In this document: piece after piece, positions 47,431-56,970 of the stretch
Layout of the letters: each line of letters begins with the position of its first letter
How positions within the stretch are numbered: position 1 is the first letter of the stretch
Notes under the pieces: model-generated
What the model was told of the DNA's origin: nothing
The model's input: the letters and a program-made list of their open reading frames with translations, nothing else
Databases searched by the model: none
DNA from: Geobacter sp. AOG1
Lineage (GTDB): Bacteria; Desulfobacterota; Desulfuromonadia; Geobacterales; Geobacteraceae
Assembly: GCF_019972315.1 (NCBI RefSeq)
Contig: NZ_BLIZ01000001.1
Location: 942,513-1,006,512 of the forward strand
Direction of reading: 5' to 3'
Length of the DNA stretch: 64,000 nt
Program-made: the position numbers and the translations under genes

Positions 47431-48132
47431 ATGCTGAGAGCATACCTGTTTTTGCTGATCTTTATACCGCTGACCTTTGTCTTTGCGTTCAGCGCGATCA
47501 TCGCCACCCTTTTCGATCCCACTGGACGGTTCTACCATGGCCATGCCCGACTCTGGAGCCTTATAAGCCTTAGGATGGCGGGCGTACGACTGGTTGTAGC
47601 CGGGCAGGAACTGGTTCCGGCCGACCAGCCGGTCATCTACATGAGCAACCACCAGGGTAATTTCGATATCCATGCCCTGTTCAGGGCCATCCCCTACCGC
47701 TTTTCCTGGATAGCCAAGGAAGAGCTGTTCTCCATTCCGATCTTTGGCCACTCCATGCGCCGGGCAGGCTACGTCCCCCTGGACCGCAGCGACGGGCGTC
47801 AGGCACTGAAAAGCATGGAGCGGGCCGCTACCATTATCCGGGAGGGGAGAAGCGTCGTGATCTTTCCCGAGGGGACGCGGACTCCGGACGGCAATCTTCT
47901 CCCTTTCAAGAAGGGGGGATTTCTCCTGGCCGGAAAGGCGGGGGTTCCCGTGGTGCCGGTGACCATCAACGGCAGCCGGCAGGTGAACCCGTCCAAGCGG
48001 ATTGAGCTCTACCCCGGCACCATAACCGTCCGCTTCGGCGCACCAATTCCGGTGAGCGACGGGAGCGGCAAGGGGCGCGAAGAGCTGCTGCAACGGGTCA
48101 GAGCGGCCATTGCTGCCGGTCTGGAGAATTGA
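47431..48132 (+). CDS. plsC: 1-acyl-sn-glycerol-3-phosphate acyltransferase
   Basis: PlsC makes phosphatidic acid by acylating the sn-2 position of lysophosphatidate. The 233 residues have an N-terminal membrane helix (LFLLIFIPLTFVFAFSAIIATLF). Catalytic HxxxxD appears as NHQGNFD, then FPEGTRT with the glycerol-phosphate-binding EGTR, and the late PVVPVTINGS motif. The start at MLRAYLF (47431) has CGGAG about 9 bp upstream; a longer upstream frame is not PlsC-like. It is followed after 1 bp by a small membrane protein gene. Confidence 0.93.
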   Translation: MLRAYLFLLIFIPLTFVFAFSAIIATLFDPTGRFYHGHARLWSLISLRMAGVRLVVAGQELVPADQPVIYMSNHQGNFDIHALFRAIPYRFSWIAKEELFSIPIFGHSMRRAGYVPLDRSDGRQALKSMERAATIIREGRSVVIFPEGTRTPDGNLLPFKKGGFLLAGKAGVPVVPVTINGSRQVNPSKRIELYPGTITVRFGAPIPVSDGSGKGREELLQRVRAAIAAGLEN

Positions 48133-48133
48133 T

Positions 48134-48316
48134 ATGCTGATGCTGCATTCTGCACTTATTATCGTGGGGCTGGTCGCCATGGGCTGGGGGTTCCCCGCTG
48201 CCCACCGGCTCCGGCGCCCCCTGGATATCGTTGCGGCGCTGGTGGTGCTGGCAGGCCTCTGCAGCGCCCTGCTCGGAACACTCCTCGTCGCGGTCCCCGG
48301 ATTTTTCCGGGGTTAG
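48134..48316 (+). CDS. Small two-helix membrane protein
   Basis: This 60-residue hydrophobic protein has two predicted helices (about 5-22 and 32-53) separated by HRLRRPLD. It starts 1 bp after the plsC stop and lies 7 bp before the next gene, so it is clearly part of the same transcript. I do not recognise a family. Confidence 0.7.
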   Translation: MLMLHSALIIVGLVAMGWGFPAAHRLRRPLDIVAALVVLAGLCSALLGTLLVAVPGFFRG

Positions 48317-48323
48317 GAACCGA

Positions 48324-48737
48324 ATGGAAAAGGCCAAAACCATTGCCGTGAACGTGGTCGTCACGGCGATCATTGCCATAATCCTCATCTGGGGAAACAC
48401 CTGGTACCGGCAGTGGAGCCAGTTCAACCGGGGGGAAGCGTCCCTGGCTAAGGGGGATTACGTTGCCGCCATCGCCGGTTACGAGGCGGCGATCCACATG
48501 TACACTCCCGGCAGTCCCCTGATTGAGCGCTCCGCCGAAAAGCTCTGGGGGATCGGCGAGATGCAGGAGAAGAAGGGGGACCGGGAACTGGCCCTAGTGG
48601 CCTACCGTGCCCTGCGCAGTTCGTTTTATGCCACATGGGGACTCACTTCGCCGGGTAAGGGGTGGATTGCCCGGTGCGACGAAAAGATCGCCTGGCTGGT
48701 GAAACTGCAGGGGGAGGCGGGGCCGCAGAAGCACTGA
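48324..48737 (+). CDS. Membrane-anchored TPR-like protein
   Basis: This 137-residue protein has one N-terminal helix (AVNVVVTAIIAIILIWGNTW, about 8-27). A soluble part then resembles one or two tetratricopeptide repeats (ASLAKGDYVAAIAGYEAAIHMY, EKKGDRELALVAYRALRSS). Such proteins scaffold partners at the membrane. It is the last gene of the plsC unit and precedes rnj by 99 bp with a TGAGCGC hairpin (48750-48769). No specific function can be given. Confidence 0.7.
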   Translation: MEKAKTIAVNVVVTAIIAIILIWGNTWYRQWSQFNRGEASLAKGDYVAAIAGYEAAIHMYTPGSPLIERSAEKLWGIGEMQEKKGDRELALVAYRALRSSFYATWGLTSPGKGWIARCDEKIAWLVKLQGEAGPQKH

Positions 48738-48749
48738 ATTCGCGAGGGT

Positions 48750-48769
48750 TGAGCGCTCTGTTGCGCTCA
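48750..48769 (+). promoter_or_regulatory. Hairpin in the rnj leader
   Basis: TGAGCGC (48750-48756) and GCGCTCA (48763-48769) form a perfect 7-bp stem about 68 bp before the rnj start. There is no U-run. It may affect RNase J mRNA stability, but this is only inferred. Confidence 0.35.
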
Positions 48770-48836
48770 GAATACCTTCGCCCCGCATCTGTACGGCTCA
48801 TTCACGCTGGTCTGCCGGCCCTGCTCAAGGTACTCT

Positions 48837-50513
48837 ATGGAAACGACCCACAACGACAACACTGGCCTGCGCATCATCCCCCTCGGTGGGTTGGGGGAGA
48901 TCGGGCTCAACATGGCGGTCTTCGAGTACGGTGATGACATCATCGTGGTCGACTGCGGACTCATGTTTCCCGAGCCCAACATGCTTGGCATCGATCTGGT
49001 GATCCCCGACATCACGTACCTGCGGGAGCGGGTTGACCGGGTGCGGGGGATTTTTCTTACCCATGGCCACGAAGACCATATCGGTGCGCTTCCCTATATC
49101 CTTCAGGAACTGAATCCTCCTATCTACGGTACCGCCCTGACTCTCGGCTTCGTCAAGGAAAAGCTCAAGGAGTTCGATCTCGAAGAACGGGTGGACCTGC
49201 GGGTGGTGAAGCCCCGGCAGAGGGTAGACACTGGGCTCTTCGAGATCGAGTTTGTCAGGGTCGCCCACTCCATCGTGGATGGCTGCGCCCTGGCGATCCG
49301 TACTCCCGAGGGGGTGGTGATCCACACCGGCGACTTCAAGCTCGACCAGACCCCGGTTGACGGGGAGCTGACCGACCTGGTAACCCTGGCCCGCTACGGT
49401 GAAGAGGGGGTCCTGGCGCTCATGGCCGACTCCACCAACGTGGAACGGGAAGGCTACACCCTCTCCGAAGCCCTGGTGGGGGAGGCCTTCGACGACATTT
49501 TCCCCAAATGTTCGGGGCGGATCATCGTGGCGGCCTTTTCCAGCAACATCCACCGGGTCAGGCAGGTGATGGTCTCGGCCGCACGGTCGGGACGCAAGGT
49601 GCTCCTGAACGGCCGTTCCATGATCGCCAACGTCCAGATCGCCCGGGAACTGGGGTATCTGACCGTTCCCGATGATCTCCTCATCGATCTGAAGGAGCTT
49701 CCCCGTCTCCCTAAAGAGGAGATCTGCATGATTACGACGGGTTCCCAGGGGGAACCGATGAGCGCCCTCACCCGGATCGCCATGGACGATCACAAGCAGA
49801 TCAAGCTGGAGGAGGGGGACACGGTGATCCTCTCTTCCCGCTTCATTCCGGGTAACGAGAAGACCATCTCCGACTTGATCAACCACCTCTACCGGCGAGG
49901 TGCCGAGGTCTATCACGAGAAGGTCTCGGAGGTGCATGTCTCCGGCCATGCCAGCCAGGAAGAGCTGAAGCTGATGCAGAACATCGTTCGCCCCCGCTAC
50001 TTCATCCCGGTGCACGGAGAGTACCGTCACCTGGTGAAACATGCCCAGCTGGCCCAGAAGGTGGGAGTCCCTCGGGAACGGTGCATCCTTGCAGTGAACG
50101 GCGACGTTATCACCTTCGCCGATGGCAGCGGGGCCATCACCGGCAAGGTGGAAACCGGTCGGGTCTTCGTGGACGGGAAGGGGATCGGTGACGTGGGAGA
50201 GGTGGTGCTCAAGGACCGCAAGCACCTCTCCCAGGACGGCATGGTGGTGGTCATTATCGGGATCAACCAGACCAGCGGCGAGATCATCTATGGTCCTGAC
50301 ATCGTCTCCCGTGGCTTCGTGTTCGAGGACGAGAGTCAGGAGTATCTGGACGAGGCGCGAAAGGTGGTGGAAGACACCCTGGCCCTCACCAATGTAACGG
50401 TCATGGCCGACTGGGGCGAGGTGCGGCAGGAGGTGCGACGGGTACTCCGGCGCTTTTTCAACAAGACCATCGAGCGGAGGCCGGTGATTTTGCCGCTCAT
50501 CTTGGAAATGTAG
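48837..50513 (+). CDS. rnj: Ribonuclease J
   Basis: RNase J is a metallo-beta-lactamase/beta-CASP RNase with 5'-3' exo- and endonuclease activity in mRNA turnover and rRNA maturation. The 558 residues include [13 protein letters not shown] (HxHxDH zinc motif, about residues 75-80) and HTGDFKLD. Also present are the beta-CASP block [11 protein letters not shown]...[24 protein letters not shown] and the late [13 protein letters not shown] His motif. Length is typical. A 123-bp palindromic element begins at the base after its stop codon. Confidence 0.96.
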   Translation: METTHNDNTGLRIIPLGGLGEIGLNMAVFEYGDDIIVVDCGLMFPEPNMLGIDLVIPDITYLRERVDRVRGIFLTHGHEDHIGALPYILQELNPPIYGTALTLGFVKEKLKEFDLEERVDLRVVKPRQRVDTGLFEIEFVRVAHSIVDGCALAIRTPEGVVIHTGDFKLDQTPVDGELTDLVTLARYGEEGVLALMADSTNVEREGYTLSEALVGEAFDDIFPKCSGRIIVAAFSSNIHRVRQVMVSAARSGRKVLLNGRSMIANVQIARELGYLTVPDDLLIDLKELPRLPKEEICMITTGSQGEPMSALTRIAMDDHKQIKLEEGDTVILSSRFIPGNEKTISDLINHLYRRGAEVYHEKVSEVHVSGHASQEELKLMQNIVRPRYFIPVHGEYRHLVKHAQLAQKVGVPRERCILAVNGDVITFADGSGAITGKVETGRVFVDGKGIGDVGEVVLKDRKHLSQDGMVVVIIGINQTSGEIIYGPDIVSRGFVFEDESQEYLDEARKVVEDTLALTNVTVMADWGEVRQEVRRVLRRFFNKTIERRPVILPLILEM

Positions 50514-50636
50514 GACGGCTTTGCCAAAAGTCCATCTGCGGCGTTGCGCTTCGGCCTGCGTCGCTGCGGCGTACTGATGTACGCCTCACTCCTCGGCCTC
50601 GCGCGCCTTGCAGCTGGAGCTTTTTGCTGTGCCGTC
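50514..50636 (+). repeat. 123-bp palindromic element, copy 2 (abuts the rnj stop)
   Basis: Outer arms (50514-50534 and 50615-50636) are complementary with a few mismatches. A perfect GGCGTAC/GTACGCC hairpin with TGAT loop (50568-50585) lies at the centre. It starts directly after the rnj TAG and ends 20 bp before the ftsK start. Length, orientation to the preceding gene and several internal blocks match the element at 2214-2336. Confidence 0.7.
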
Positions 50637-50656
50637 AAAGGAACGACACTAATCCT

Positions 50657-52936
50657 ATGGACGAAAAAGTCGACAAAAAGGAAAAACTGAAGAAAGAGAT
50701 CCAGGGGATGGCGCTGGGTGCAGTGGGGCTGTTCGTTCTGATTGCCCTCCTTTCCTACCGGACCGACGACCTCTCCTTCAACAGCTTCTCCTCCGATGCC
50801 CGTGTCCGCAACTTCGGCGGGCGGCTCGGGGCTGAGATGTCGGACCTGCTCCTCCAGACCACCGGTCTGGCCGGCTACCTGGTCCCCGGCGCACTCCTCT
50901 TCCTCGCCTACCTCTTCCTCCGCTTCAAGGAGGTGAAGTGGCGTGCCTACAAGTGGTTCGCCTACGCGGGGCTCATCGTCTCCCTTTCGTCTCTCTTCGC
51001 ATTCAACCTGGAATTCACATCCCTCTTCGGCCAGCGGGTCCCGACGGGCGGGGCCGTGGGATACCAGACCGCGTCGGTTCTCAAGAGTTTCCTCGGCATG
51101 CCGGGAGCGCTGCTGCTTCTGCTCCCCATGCTGGCCGCGTCGATCATGATCCTCTCCCGCTTCTCCTTCGTCCTGTTCGCCGACTGGTGGCTCGGGGCAC
51201 TGGGGGCCAGGTGGGCACGCTTCTGGGAGCGGCGGGCGCTTAACCGGGAGCTGATGGAGAAAGAGCCAAAACCGGCCGAGGCGGGGGCTCCGGTGATAAA
51301 GCCGCTCCCCGTGCATGTGCCGACTCCTCCGCCGCTCCTGAAGAAGGAGAAGAAAAAGGAAGAGGAGAAGACCAAACCGGTCCAGGAGATGTTCGAATTC
51401 GTGAAGAGCGACGGCGCCTATCAGACTCCCCCCCTGTCCCTTCTCGATACGCCGCCGGCGACGGAAAAGCGGGTCGACAAGGAAGCCCTGACCATGAATG
51501 CCCGGCTCCTGGAGAAGAAGCTCAAGGACTTCGGCGTGGACGGGGAGGTGGTGGAGATCTGTCCCGGCCCCGTCGTCACCATGTACGAATTCGCCCCCGG
51601 ACCGGGGGTGAAAGTGAGCCGGATCGCCGGACTGGCCGACGACCTCTCCATGGCCCTGCAGGCCCTTTCCATCCGGATCATTGCCCCGATCCCCGGCAAG
51701 GGGGTGGTGGGGATCGAGCTTCCCAACCGGGACCGGGAGATGGTTTTCCTGAAGGAGATATTTGCCAGCGAGGAGTTCCATCGCGGCAAGCTCAAGCTTC
51801 CCATGGCTCTCGGCAAGGATGTGGCCGGCGCACCGCTGGTGACCGACCTGGCCCGCATGCCACACCTGCTGGTGGCCGGCGCCACCGGTTCCGGCAAGTC
51901 CGTTTCCATCAACACCATGATTCTCTCCCTCCTCTATACCGCGACCCCCCGTGACGTGCGGATCATCATGGTCGATCCCAAGATGCTGGAACTCTCCATC
52001 TACGAGGGGATTCCCCACCTGCTCCTTCCCGTAGTCACCAACCCGAAGAAGGCCGCCCTGGCGCTACGGTGGGCGGTGGAAGAGATGGGGCGCCGCTACC
52101 GGCTCATGGCCGACAAGAGCGTGCGCAACATCGACTCCTATAACAAGGCGCTGGAGCGGGAGGAGAAGGAACAGGCTGACAACCGGGCACGTGAAACTGT
52201 TGTGGTTGACGAGGTGGAGGAGGTTGCCGACAGCGACGAGGCGGCCATCCAGGCGTTCCTCGATCGGGAGGAGGCGCTGGAGCATGGCCATCTCCCCTAC
52301 ATCGTGGTGATCGTGGACGAACTGGCCGACCTGATGATGGTGGCGGGGCGGGAGCTGGAGGAGTCCATCGCCCGGCTGGCCCAAATGGCCCGGGCCGCCG
52401 GCATCCACCTCATCCTGGCCACCCAGCGGCCGTCCGTGGACGTCATCACCGGCCTCATCAAGGCGAACTTCCCGGCCCGCATCTCCTTCCAGGTCTCCAG
52501 CAAGACCGACTCCCGTACCATCCTCGATTGCAACGGCGCAGAGGCGCTTCTGGGGGCCGGCGACATGCTCTTCCTCCCCCCCGGCACTGCCAAGCTCATG
52601 CGCTCCCACGGTGCCTTCGTCTCCGACGCCGAGGTGCAGCGGGTGGTGGAGTTCCTGAAAAAGCAGGGGAAACCGGTCTACGACAAGTCGATCCTGGAGA
52701 TGAAGGCGGGAGGCGAAAGTGGCGGCGATGCCGAAGAGGAGCTTGACGAGCGCTACGATGATGCAGTGGCGCTGGTGGCCGAGACCCGGCAGGCATCCAT
52801 CTCCATGATCCAGCGGCGCTTGCGGATCGGCTACAACCGGGCGGCCCGCATCATCGAGAAGATGGAACAGGAAGGGATTGTCGCTCCCAGCGACGGGACG
52901 AGCAAGCCGCGTGAAGTGTTCATAAACAAGCTTTAG
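50657..52936 (+). CDS. ftsK: DNA translocase FtsK/SpoIIIE
   Basis: FtsK pumps chromosomal DNA through the division septum and aligns the terminus. The 759 residues have four N-terminal helices (about 17-190) and a short charged linker, much shorter than in E. coli. An alpha-beta motor follows with Walker [16 protein letters not shown] and Walker [13 protein letters not shown], then the RecA-like block [21 protein letters not shown]. The C-terminal winged-helix gamma domain ([25 protein letters not shown]) reads polar KOPS DNA. I start it at MDEKVDKK (50657), since the upstream frame falls in the palindromic element. Confidence 0.96.
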   Translation: MDEKVDKKEKLKKEIQGMALGAVGLFVLIALLSYRTDDLSFNSFSSDARVRNFGGRLGAEMSDLLLQTTGLAGYLVPGALLFLAYLFLRFKEVKWRAYKWFAYAGLIVSLSSLFAFNLEFTSLFGQRVPTGGAVGYQTASVLKSFLGMPGALLLLLPMLAASIMILSRFSFVLFADWWLGALGARWARFWERRALNRELMEKEPKPAEAGAPVIKPLPVHVPTPPPLLKKEKKKEEEKTKPVQEMFEFVKSDGAYQTPPLSLLDTPPATEKRVDKEALTMNARLLEKKLKDFGVDGEVVEICPGPVVTMYEFAPGPGVKVSRIAGLADDLSMALQALSIRIIAPIPGKGVVGIELPNRDREMVFLKEIFASEEFHRGKLKLPMALGKDVAGAPLVTDLARMPHLLVAGATGSGKSVSINTMILSLLYTATPRDVRIIMVDPKMLELSIYEGIPHLLLPVVTNPKKAALALRWAVEEMGRRYRLMADKSVRNIDSYNKALEREEKEQADNRARETVVVDEVEEVADSDEAAIQAFLDREEALEHGHLPYIVVIVDELADLMMVAGRELEESIARLAQMARAAGIHLILATQRPSVDVITGLIKANFPARISFQVSSKTDSRTILDCNGAEALLGAGDMLFLPPGTAKLMRSHGAFVSDAEVQRVVEFLKKQGKPVYDKSILEMKAGGESGGDAEEELDERYDDAVALVAETRQASISMIQRRLRIGYNRAARIIEKMEQEGIVAPSDGTSKPREVFINKL

Positions 52937-52939
52937 GCC

Positions 52940-53068
52940 AACGCAGAGGGACGCAGAGCAAATGCAGATTAACGCGGAGAACACGTAACAGAGTAAGGCT
53001 TTTGCAACAAGGCTCAAGCAATAAGATTTTATCAGCGTACATTCATAGAATCTGCGTCTTTCAGCGTT
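52940..53068. repeat. Inverted repeat with CGCAGAG motif after ftsK
   Basis: AACGCAGAGGGACGCAGA (52940-52957) is complementary at 15 of 18 positions to TCTGCGTCTTTCAGCGTT (53051-53068). It starts 3 bp past the ftsK stop and ends before the ACT-protein gene. The motif content (GACGCAGAG) recalls the larger element at 63074-63265. Confidence 0.55.
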
Positions 53069-53104
53069 GAATTCGCTGTAGCTTGTTCATCTACGGGAGG
53101 CCCC

Positions 53105-53671
53105 ATGAGCGAATGCCGCAAGGACAACCTGGCCCACTTTGCCGTTACCATCATCAGCAAGGACCGCCCCGGCATCGTGGCCGACACCACCGAAGTCCTG
53201 TTCCGCCTCGGCTGCAACCTCGAGGACTCCAGCTGTACCATGCTGGGGGGGGACTTTGCCATGATCCTCATCGTCTCCCACGAAAAACCCTTCACCAAGG
53301 CCAGGCTGGCCGAGGAGTTCAGGTTGCTCCAGGAACGAACAGGACTGAACATCCACGTCCGCACCCTCCACGATGACGAGATCTGCCCGGTGAAGGAAGA
53401 GGGAGAGCTCTGCCTCATCTCGGTCTACGGTTCGGACCAGCCCGGGATCGTCTACCGCGTCACCCGGGCCCTGGCGGACCGCCAGGTCAACATTACCGAC
53501 CTGAATACCCGCCTGATCGGTACGGTGGAGGAGCCGGTCTACGTCCTGATGCTGGAAGCGATCCTGCCGGACGGCATGACCGTGGACGACGCTGAGCGTC
53601 TCCTTGATAATCTGAAAAAGGAGCTGAACGTGGAGATAGGGGTGCGCACCATCACCCCCGTTTCCTTCTGA
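53105..53671 (+). CDS. Two-ACT-domain protein (GcvR-like)
   Basis: This 188-residue protein is made of two ACT domains (about 10-85 and 100-180). They start FAVTIISKDRPGIVADTTEVLF and LCLISVYGSDQPGIVYRVTRALA, both with the DxPGI ligand-binding turn. There is no DNA-binding or enzyme domain. Tandem-ACT proteins of this size include GcvR, which restrains glycine-cleavage gene activation, so amino-acid sensing is likely, but the ligand is unknown. A GGGAGG ribosome site precedes the ATG. def starts 4 bp later, so they are co-transcribed. Confidence 0.87.
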   Translation: MSECRKDNLAHFAVTIISKDRPGIVADTTEVLFRLGCNLEDSSCTMLGGDFAMILIVSHEKPFTKARLAEEFRLLQERTGLNIHVRTLHDDEICPVKEEGELCLISVYGSDQPGIVYRVTRALADRQVNITDLNTRLIGTVEEPVYVLMLEAILPDGMTVDDAERLLDNLKKELNVEIGVRTITPVSF

Positions 53672-53675
53672 TACG

Positions 53676-54182
53676 ATGCCCGCCCAGAAAATCCTCATCT
53701 ATCCCCATCCGGTACTGAAGAAGATGTGCCGGCCGGTGCCGGCCATCGACGACGAAATCGCGTCCCTGGTTGCGGACCTGCTCGACACCATGCGGGAGGG
53801 GCCCGGGTCGGTCGGGGTTGCCGCTCCCCAGATCGGCGTTTCGCTCCGGGTCTGCGTGGTGGACGTTTCGGCCAGCCGCCTGGGGAAGGAGAACAACCAC
53901 GGCCAGCTCGTCATGATCAACCCGGAGATCGTGGCGCGGCAAGGGGCGGCGTTGATGCGGGAAGGGTGCATGAGCGTTCCCGACTACACGGGGGAGGTGG
54001 AAAGGGGCACCGATATCACGGTTCGCTTCCTCGATGGCAGCGGCCACCTCGCTGAAGTCACGGCGAGCGGCTTCGAGGCGGTGGCGATCCAGCACGAGAT
54101 GGACCACCTGGACGGGATTCTCTTCCTCGACCGGATTGTGTCACTGAAGACGGGCCTGTTCCGGCGTAAGAATTATAAATGA
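53676..54182 (+). CDS. def: Peptide deformylase
   Basis: Def removes the formyl group from the N-terminal Met of new proteins. The 168 residues carry all three metal/catalytic motifs: GVAAPQIG (motif 1), EGCMSVP (motif 2, Met instead of the usual Leu) and QHEMDHLDG (motif 3, HExxH with the catalytic Glu). Length is normal. It is coupled to the ACT-protein gene and followed by a gene-free 290-bp stretch containing a CGAGG/CCTCG hairpin (54220-54233). Confidence 0.96.
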   Translation: MPAQKILIYPHPVLKKMCRPVPAIDDEIASLVADLLDTMREGPGSVGVAAPQIGVSLRVCVVDVSASRLGKENNHGQLVMINPEIVARQGAALMREGCMSVPDYTGEVERGTDITVRFLDGSGHLAEVTASGFEAVAIQHEMDHLDGILFLDRIVSLKTGLFRRKNYK

Positions 54183-54435
54183 TGAACGACTGATTGGGGC
54201 GGTCCCGCTAACGGCAGAGCGCGAGGGGAACCTCGTCCGCTGCGGTCGAGCCTTCGCTGCGGACCTTGACCGGTGACGTTTCTGACAGGCGTGTGATGTG
54301 GGTTTTCGTTTCCCTGCTGATGGTACTTTTCGGCGGGTGTCCGCTGCCGCTCAGTCTCTTCCCTCCACTTCCGAGATTCTCCTCGCGCGCTTTCTTTCGT
54401 CAGGTGAAGCGGGGAGTGGACAGGGCTTGCAAAGA

Positions 54436-54467
54436 AAAGGGGAGCAGCCAGTTGGCCGCTCCCCTTT
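54436..54467 (-). terminator. Terminator after hemG
   Basis: A perfect 10-bp stem AAAGGGGAGC (54436-54445) / GCTCCCCTTT (54458-54467) has an inner GCC/GGC. On the minus strand it is followed by TCTTTGC after the T-run. It lies 7 bp past the hemG stop and also faces the convergent def gene. Confidence 0.82.
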
Positions 54468-54473
54468 GTCGTG

Positions 54474-55889
54474 TCAGCGGGTCTTGAGGTAGGTGACCGA
54501 CTCGGCGGCCGTCCGGTGGGCGGCGGCGACACAGTCGTTGAGGCCGATTCCACGGTAGGAGTTGCCGGTGAGGAAGAGTCCGGGGTGGGATGCCCCCCTT
54601 TCCGCCAGGGCCTCCAGTCTCTTGCCGTGGCCGACGGTGTACTGGGGTATCGCCCGGGGGTGGCGGAATATACGGGTGAACGAGGGGGCTTCTTCAATTC
54701 CCATGATGGTCCGGAGGTCGGCCCGGACCCGGCTGACCACCTCTTCGTCCGGGAGGTTGATGTACTCGGGGAAGCAGGCTCCCCCCATCATGCTCCTGAG
54801 CAGCACCTTGCCGGCAGGTGCCCGGTTTTCGAAGATGCTGGAGTCCCAGAGGGTGCCGAGGGTGTTCATCCCTTCCTGCTTGGGGATCAGGTAGCCGAAG
54901 CCGTCGAGATTGCGCTCGATTCGCTCCCGCTCATAGCCGAAGCAGGCAACGGTCATGGTGGAATAGGGAATCTGCCGGAGCACCTCCGCCAGATCGGGTG
55001 CCATTCCCCCTACCAGCTCAGCTGTGGCATAGGCGGGGGTGGCAAGCACCACCAGGTCCGCCTCCAGTTCGCTGCTGCCGGTCGTCACCCGGTACGGAAC
55101 ACTGGTGCCGGTAGCGACCCGTACTGCGCCGCTGCCGGTCACGATGCGGTCCGCACCGATTTCCGTCGAGAGGATGTCGGTCAGGCTCTGAATGCCGTCC
55201 CGAAACGAGGTGAGGACCCCACCGGGGCCGGCGGCGCTCGCCACTACCTTCCCCTCCTTCTGTTCCTGCTTCTTCTTTTTGGCCAGCCTGATCATCGCCT
55301 TGACCAGCCCGCCGTACTCCCGTTCCAGCTCGGCGATGCGGGGAAAGCAAGAGACCAGCGACATGGTTTCCGGGTCGCCGGCAAAGATTCCCGACACCAT
55401 GGGGGCAATCAGCTTGTTGAGCGCCTCTTCACCGAGTCGACGACGGCCGAAGGCAGCGAGGGTTTCGTCTACCCCTACAGGCGGCCCGGCAACGAAGGGA
55501 GTCGGTTCCAGGGCGAGGCGGAGCTTGCCCGGCCAGGAGATCAGTTTGCTCTTTAAAAACGACGGGCCGTTTTCGGGGAGTCGGTGGAGGACGCCTCCCG
55601 AGTAGATGAAGCGTTTGCGGGCGTTGTCGTTGCTCCGGAGCAGGTATTTGTCCGCCCCCAGTTGACGGCAGAGGTCAAGGGTCTGGGGCTTGTTGTCGAG
55701 GAAGCCGTTGGGCCCCCATTCGCAGAGATAGCCGTCGGCCTTGATGCTCCAGATCTTCCCACCAGTCCGCTGCTCCTTCTCCAGGAGGGTAATCTCCAGA
55801 TCAAGACCGGCTTCCCGGGCCTGCTCCCGCAGCAGGTAGGCTGCTGCCAGACCGGAAATCCCGCCACCGACGATGATAGCCTTTTTCAC
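54474..55889 (-). CDS. hemG: Protoporphyrinogen oxidase (HemY-type)
   Basis: This is a flavoprotein that oxidises protoporphyrinogen IX to protoporphyrin IX (HemY/HemG class with FAD). The 471 residues begin MKKAIIVGGGISGLAAAYLL, the FAD Rossmann loop, with TLLEKEQRTGGK following. The C-terminal LTGNSYRGIGLNDCVAAA is the second FAD-binding block. Length is typical of the oxygen-dependent/HemY type. The naming is by family; HemY-type enzymes in Gram-positive bacteria may use coproporphyrinogen instead, which sequence alone does not exclude. It is divergent from cbpA. Confidence 0.9.
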   Translation of the reverse strand: MKKAIIVGGGISGLAAAYLLREQAREAGLDLEITLLEKEQRTGGKIWSIKADGYLCEWGPNGFLDNKPQTLDLCRQLGADKYLLRSNDNARKRFIYSGGVLHRLPENGPSFLKSKLISWPGKLRLALEPTPFVAGPPVGVDETLAAFGRRRLGEEALNKLIAPMVSGIFAGDPETMSLVSCFPRIAELEREYGGLVKAMIRLAKKKKQEQKEGKVVASAAGPGGVLTSFRDGIQSLTDILSTEIGADRIVTGSGAVRVATGTSVPYRVTTGSSELEADLVVLATPAYATAELVGGMAPDLAEVLRQIPYSTMTVACFGYERERIERNLDGFGYLIPKQEGMNTLGTLWDSSIFENRAPAGKVLLRSMMGGACFPEYINLPDEEVVSRVRADLRTIMGIEEAPSFTRIFRHPRAIPQYTVGHGKRLEALAERGASHPGLFLTGNSYRGIGLNDCVAAAHRTAAESVTYLKTR

Positions 55890-56048
55890 GAAGCACTCCT
55901 TTTTCTTTACTGGTCCCTATTATGGTGACCAAAAGACAGATTAGCCCCACGGTTTTTCCCTGTCAAGGTGAAACGGGCGCGTTCAGTTGACATACAACCA
56001 TGCAGGGATTACATTCAAAGCACGTACGCGACAGGAAAGGATGGAACG

Positions 56049-56948
56049 ATGGCTCAAAAAGAGTATTACGAGGTCCTTGGGGTGAAAAAAGGGGCTTCGG
56101 CCGAGGAGATAAAGAAGGCCTACCGGAAGCTGGCGGTGAAGTACCACCCGGACAAGAATCCCGGCAACAAGGAAGCTGAGGAGCGGTTCAAGGAGATCAA
56201 CGAGGCCTACGCGGTCCTGTCCGATCCCCAGAAGAAGGGTCAGTACGACCAGTTCGGCTCCGCCGGATTCCACCAGCGGTTTTCCCAGGAGGACATCTTC
56301 CGCGGCTTCGACGTGGGAGACATCTTCAAGGATGCGGGATTCAGCACCGACGACATCTTCTCCCGTATCTTCGGCGGGGGATTCCAGCAGCGGGGTGGGG
56401 GCTTCGGCTTCGGGGGGAGTCGGCGGAGCAAGGGGGAAGACTACAGTATGGAACTGGAGGTCTCCTTTCGGGAGGCCTTCAGCGGCTGCGATAAGCGGGT
56501 GGCATTCTCGCGGAATGGCCAGCGGGAAGAACTGTCAGTCAAGGTCCCTGCCGGGGTTGAATCGGGGGCAAGGCTGCGGGTTCAGGGTAAAGGGGGAGCC
56601 GGCAGCGGCGGTGGGCCGGCCGGTGACCTCTATCTCGACATAAAAGTCGGCAGCGATCCGCAGTTCAACCGGGAGGGGGACGATATCGTGGTGGAGCGGC
56701 TGCTCCGCTTTTCGGAGGCGGCCCTGGGGACGTCGCTGGAGGTGTCTACCCTGGAGGGAACGAAACGAATAAAGGTGCCGGCCGGCATTCAACCGGGGAC
56801 CAAGATTCGTCTGAAAGGACTGGGGTTTCCCCGGATGGGGAAGGGTGCGCGGGGGGACCTGTTCGTGCGGGTCAACGTCCAGGTGCCTGAACAGCTCACC
56901 GGCACCCAGCGGGAACTGCTGGAGCAGCTGGCGGGAAAAGGATTGTGA
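56049..56948 (+). CDS. cbpA: CbpA-type DnaJ co-chaperone
   Basis: This 299-residue Hsp40 (class B) has a J domain (residues 5-70) with the HPD motif in [10 protein letters not shown] Gly/Phe-rich region ([20 protein letters not shown], about 105-130) precedes two C-terminal client-binding beta domains. The zinc-finger of DnaJ itself is absent. Start at [11 protein letters not shown] (56049) with AGGA upstream. It is divergent from hemG and convergent with a PpiC gene. Confidence 0.92.
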   Translation: MAQKEYYEVLGVKKGASAEEIKKAYRKLAVKYHPDKNPGNKEAEERFKEINEAYAVLSDPQKKGQYDQFGSAGFHQRFSQEDIFRGFDVGDIFKDAGFSTDDIFSRIFGGGFQQRGGGFGFGGSRRSKGEDYSMELEVSFREAFSGCDKRVAFSRNGQREELSVKVPAGVESGARLRVQGKGGAGSGGGPAGDLYLDIKVGSDPQFNREGDDIVVERLLRFSEAALGTSLEVSTLEGTKRIKVPAGIQPGTKIRLKGLGFPRMGKGARGDLFVRVNVQVPEQLTGTQRELLEQLAGKGL

Positions 56949-56970
56949 CGAAGGTAAGGCGCAGAGTTTC

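Noticed and set aside
52186-52199. Third parS candidate around CACGTG within ftsK
   Set aside because: Only the core and right half match; the left half is CCGGG and the site is inside a conserved coding region.
54266-54487. Possible 73-residue lipoprotein-like ORF after def
   Set aside because: The hydrophobic start looks attractive, but the frame runs through the hemG terminator, lacks a ribosome site and has no recognisable body.
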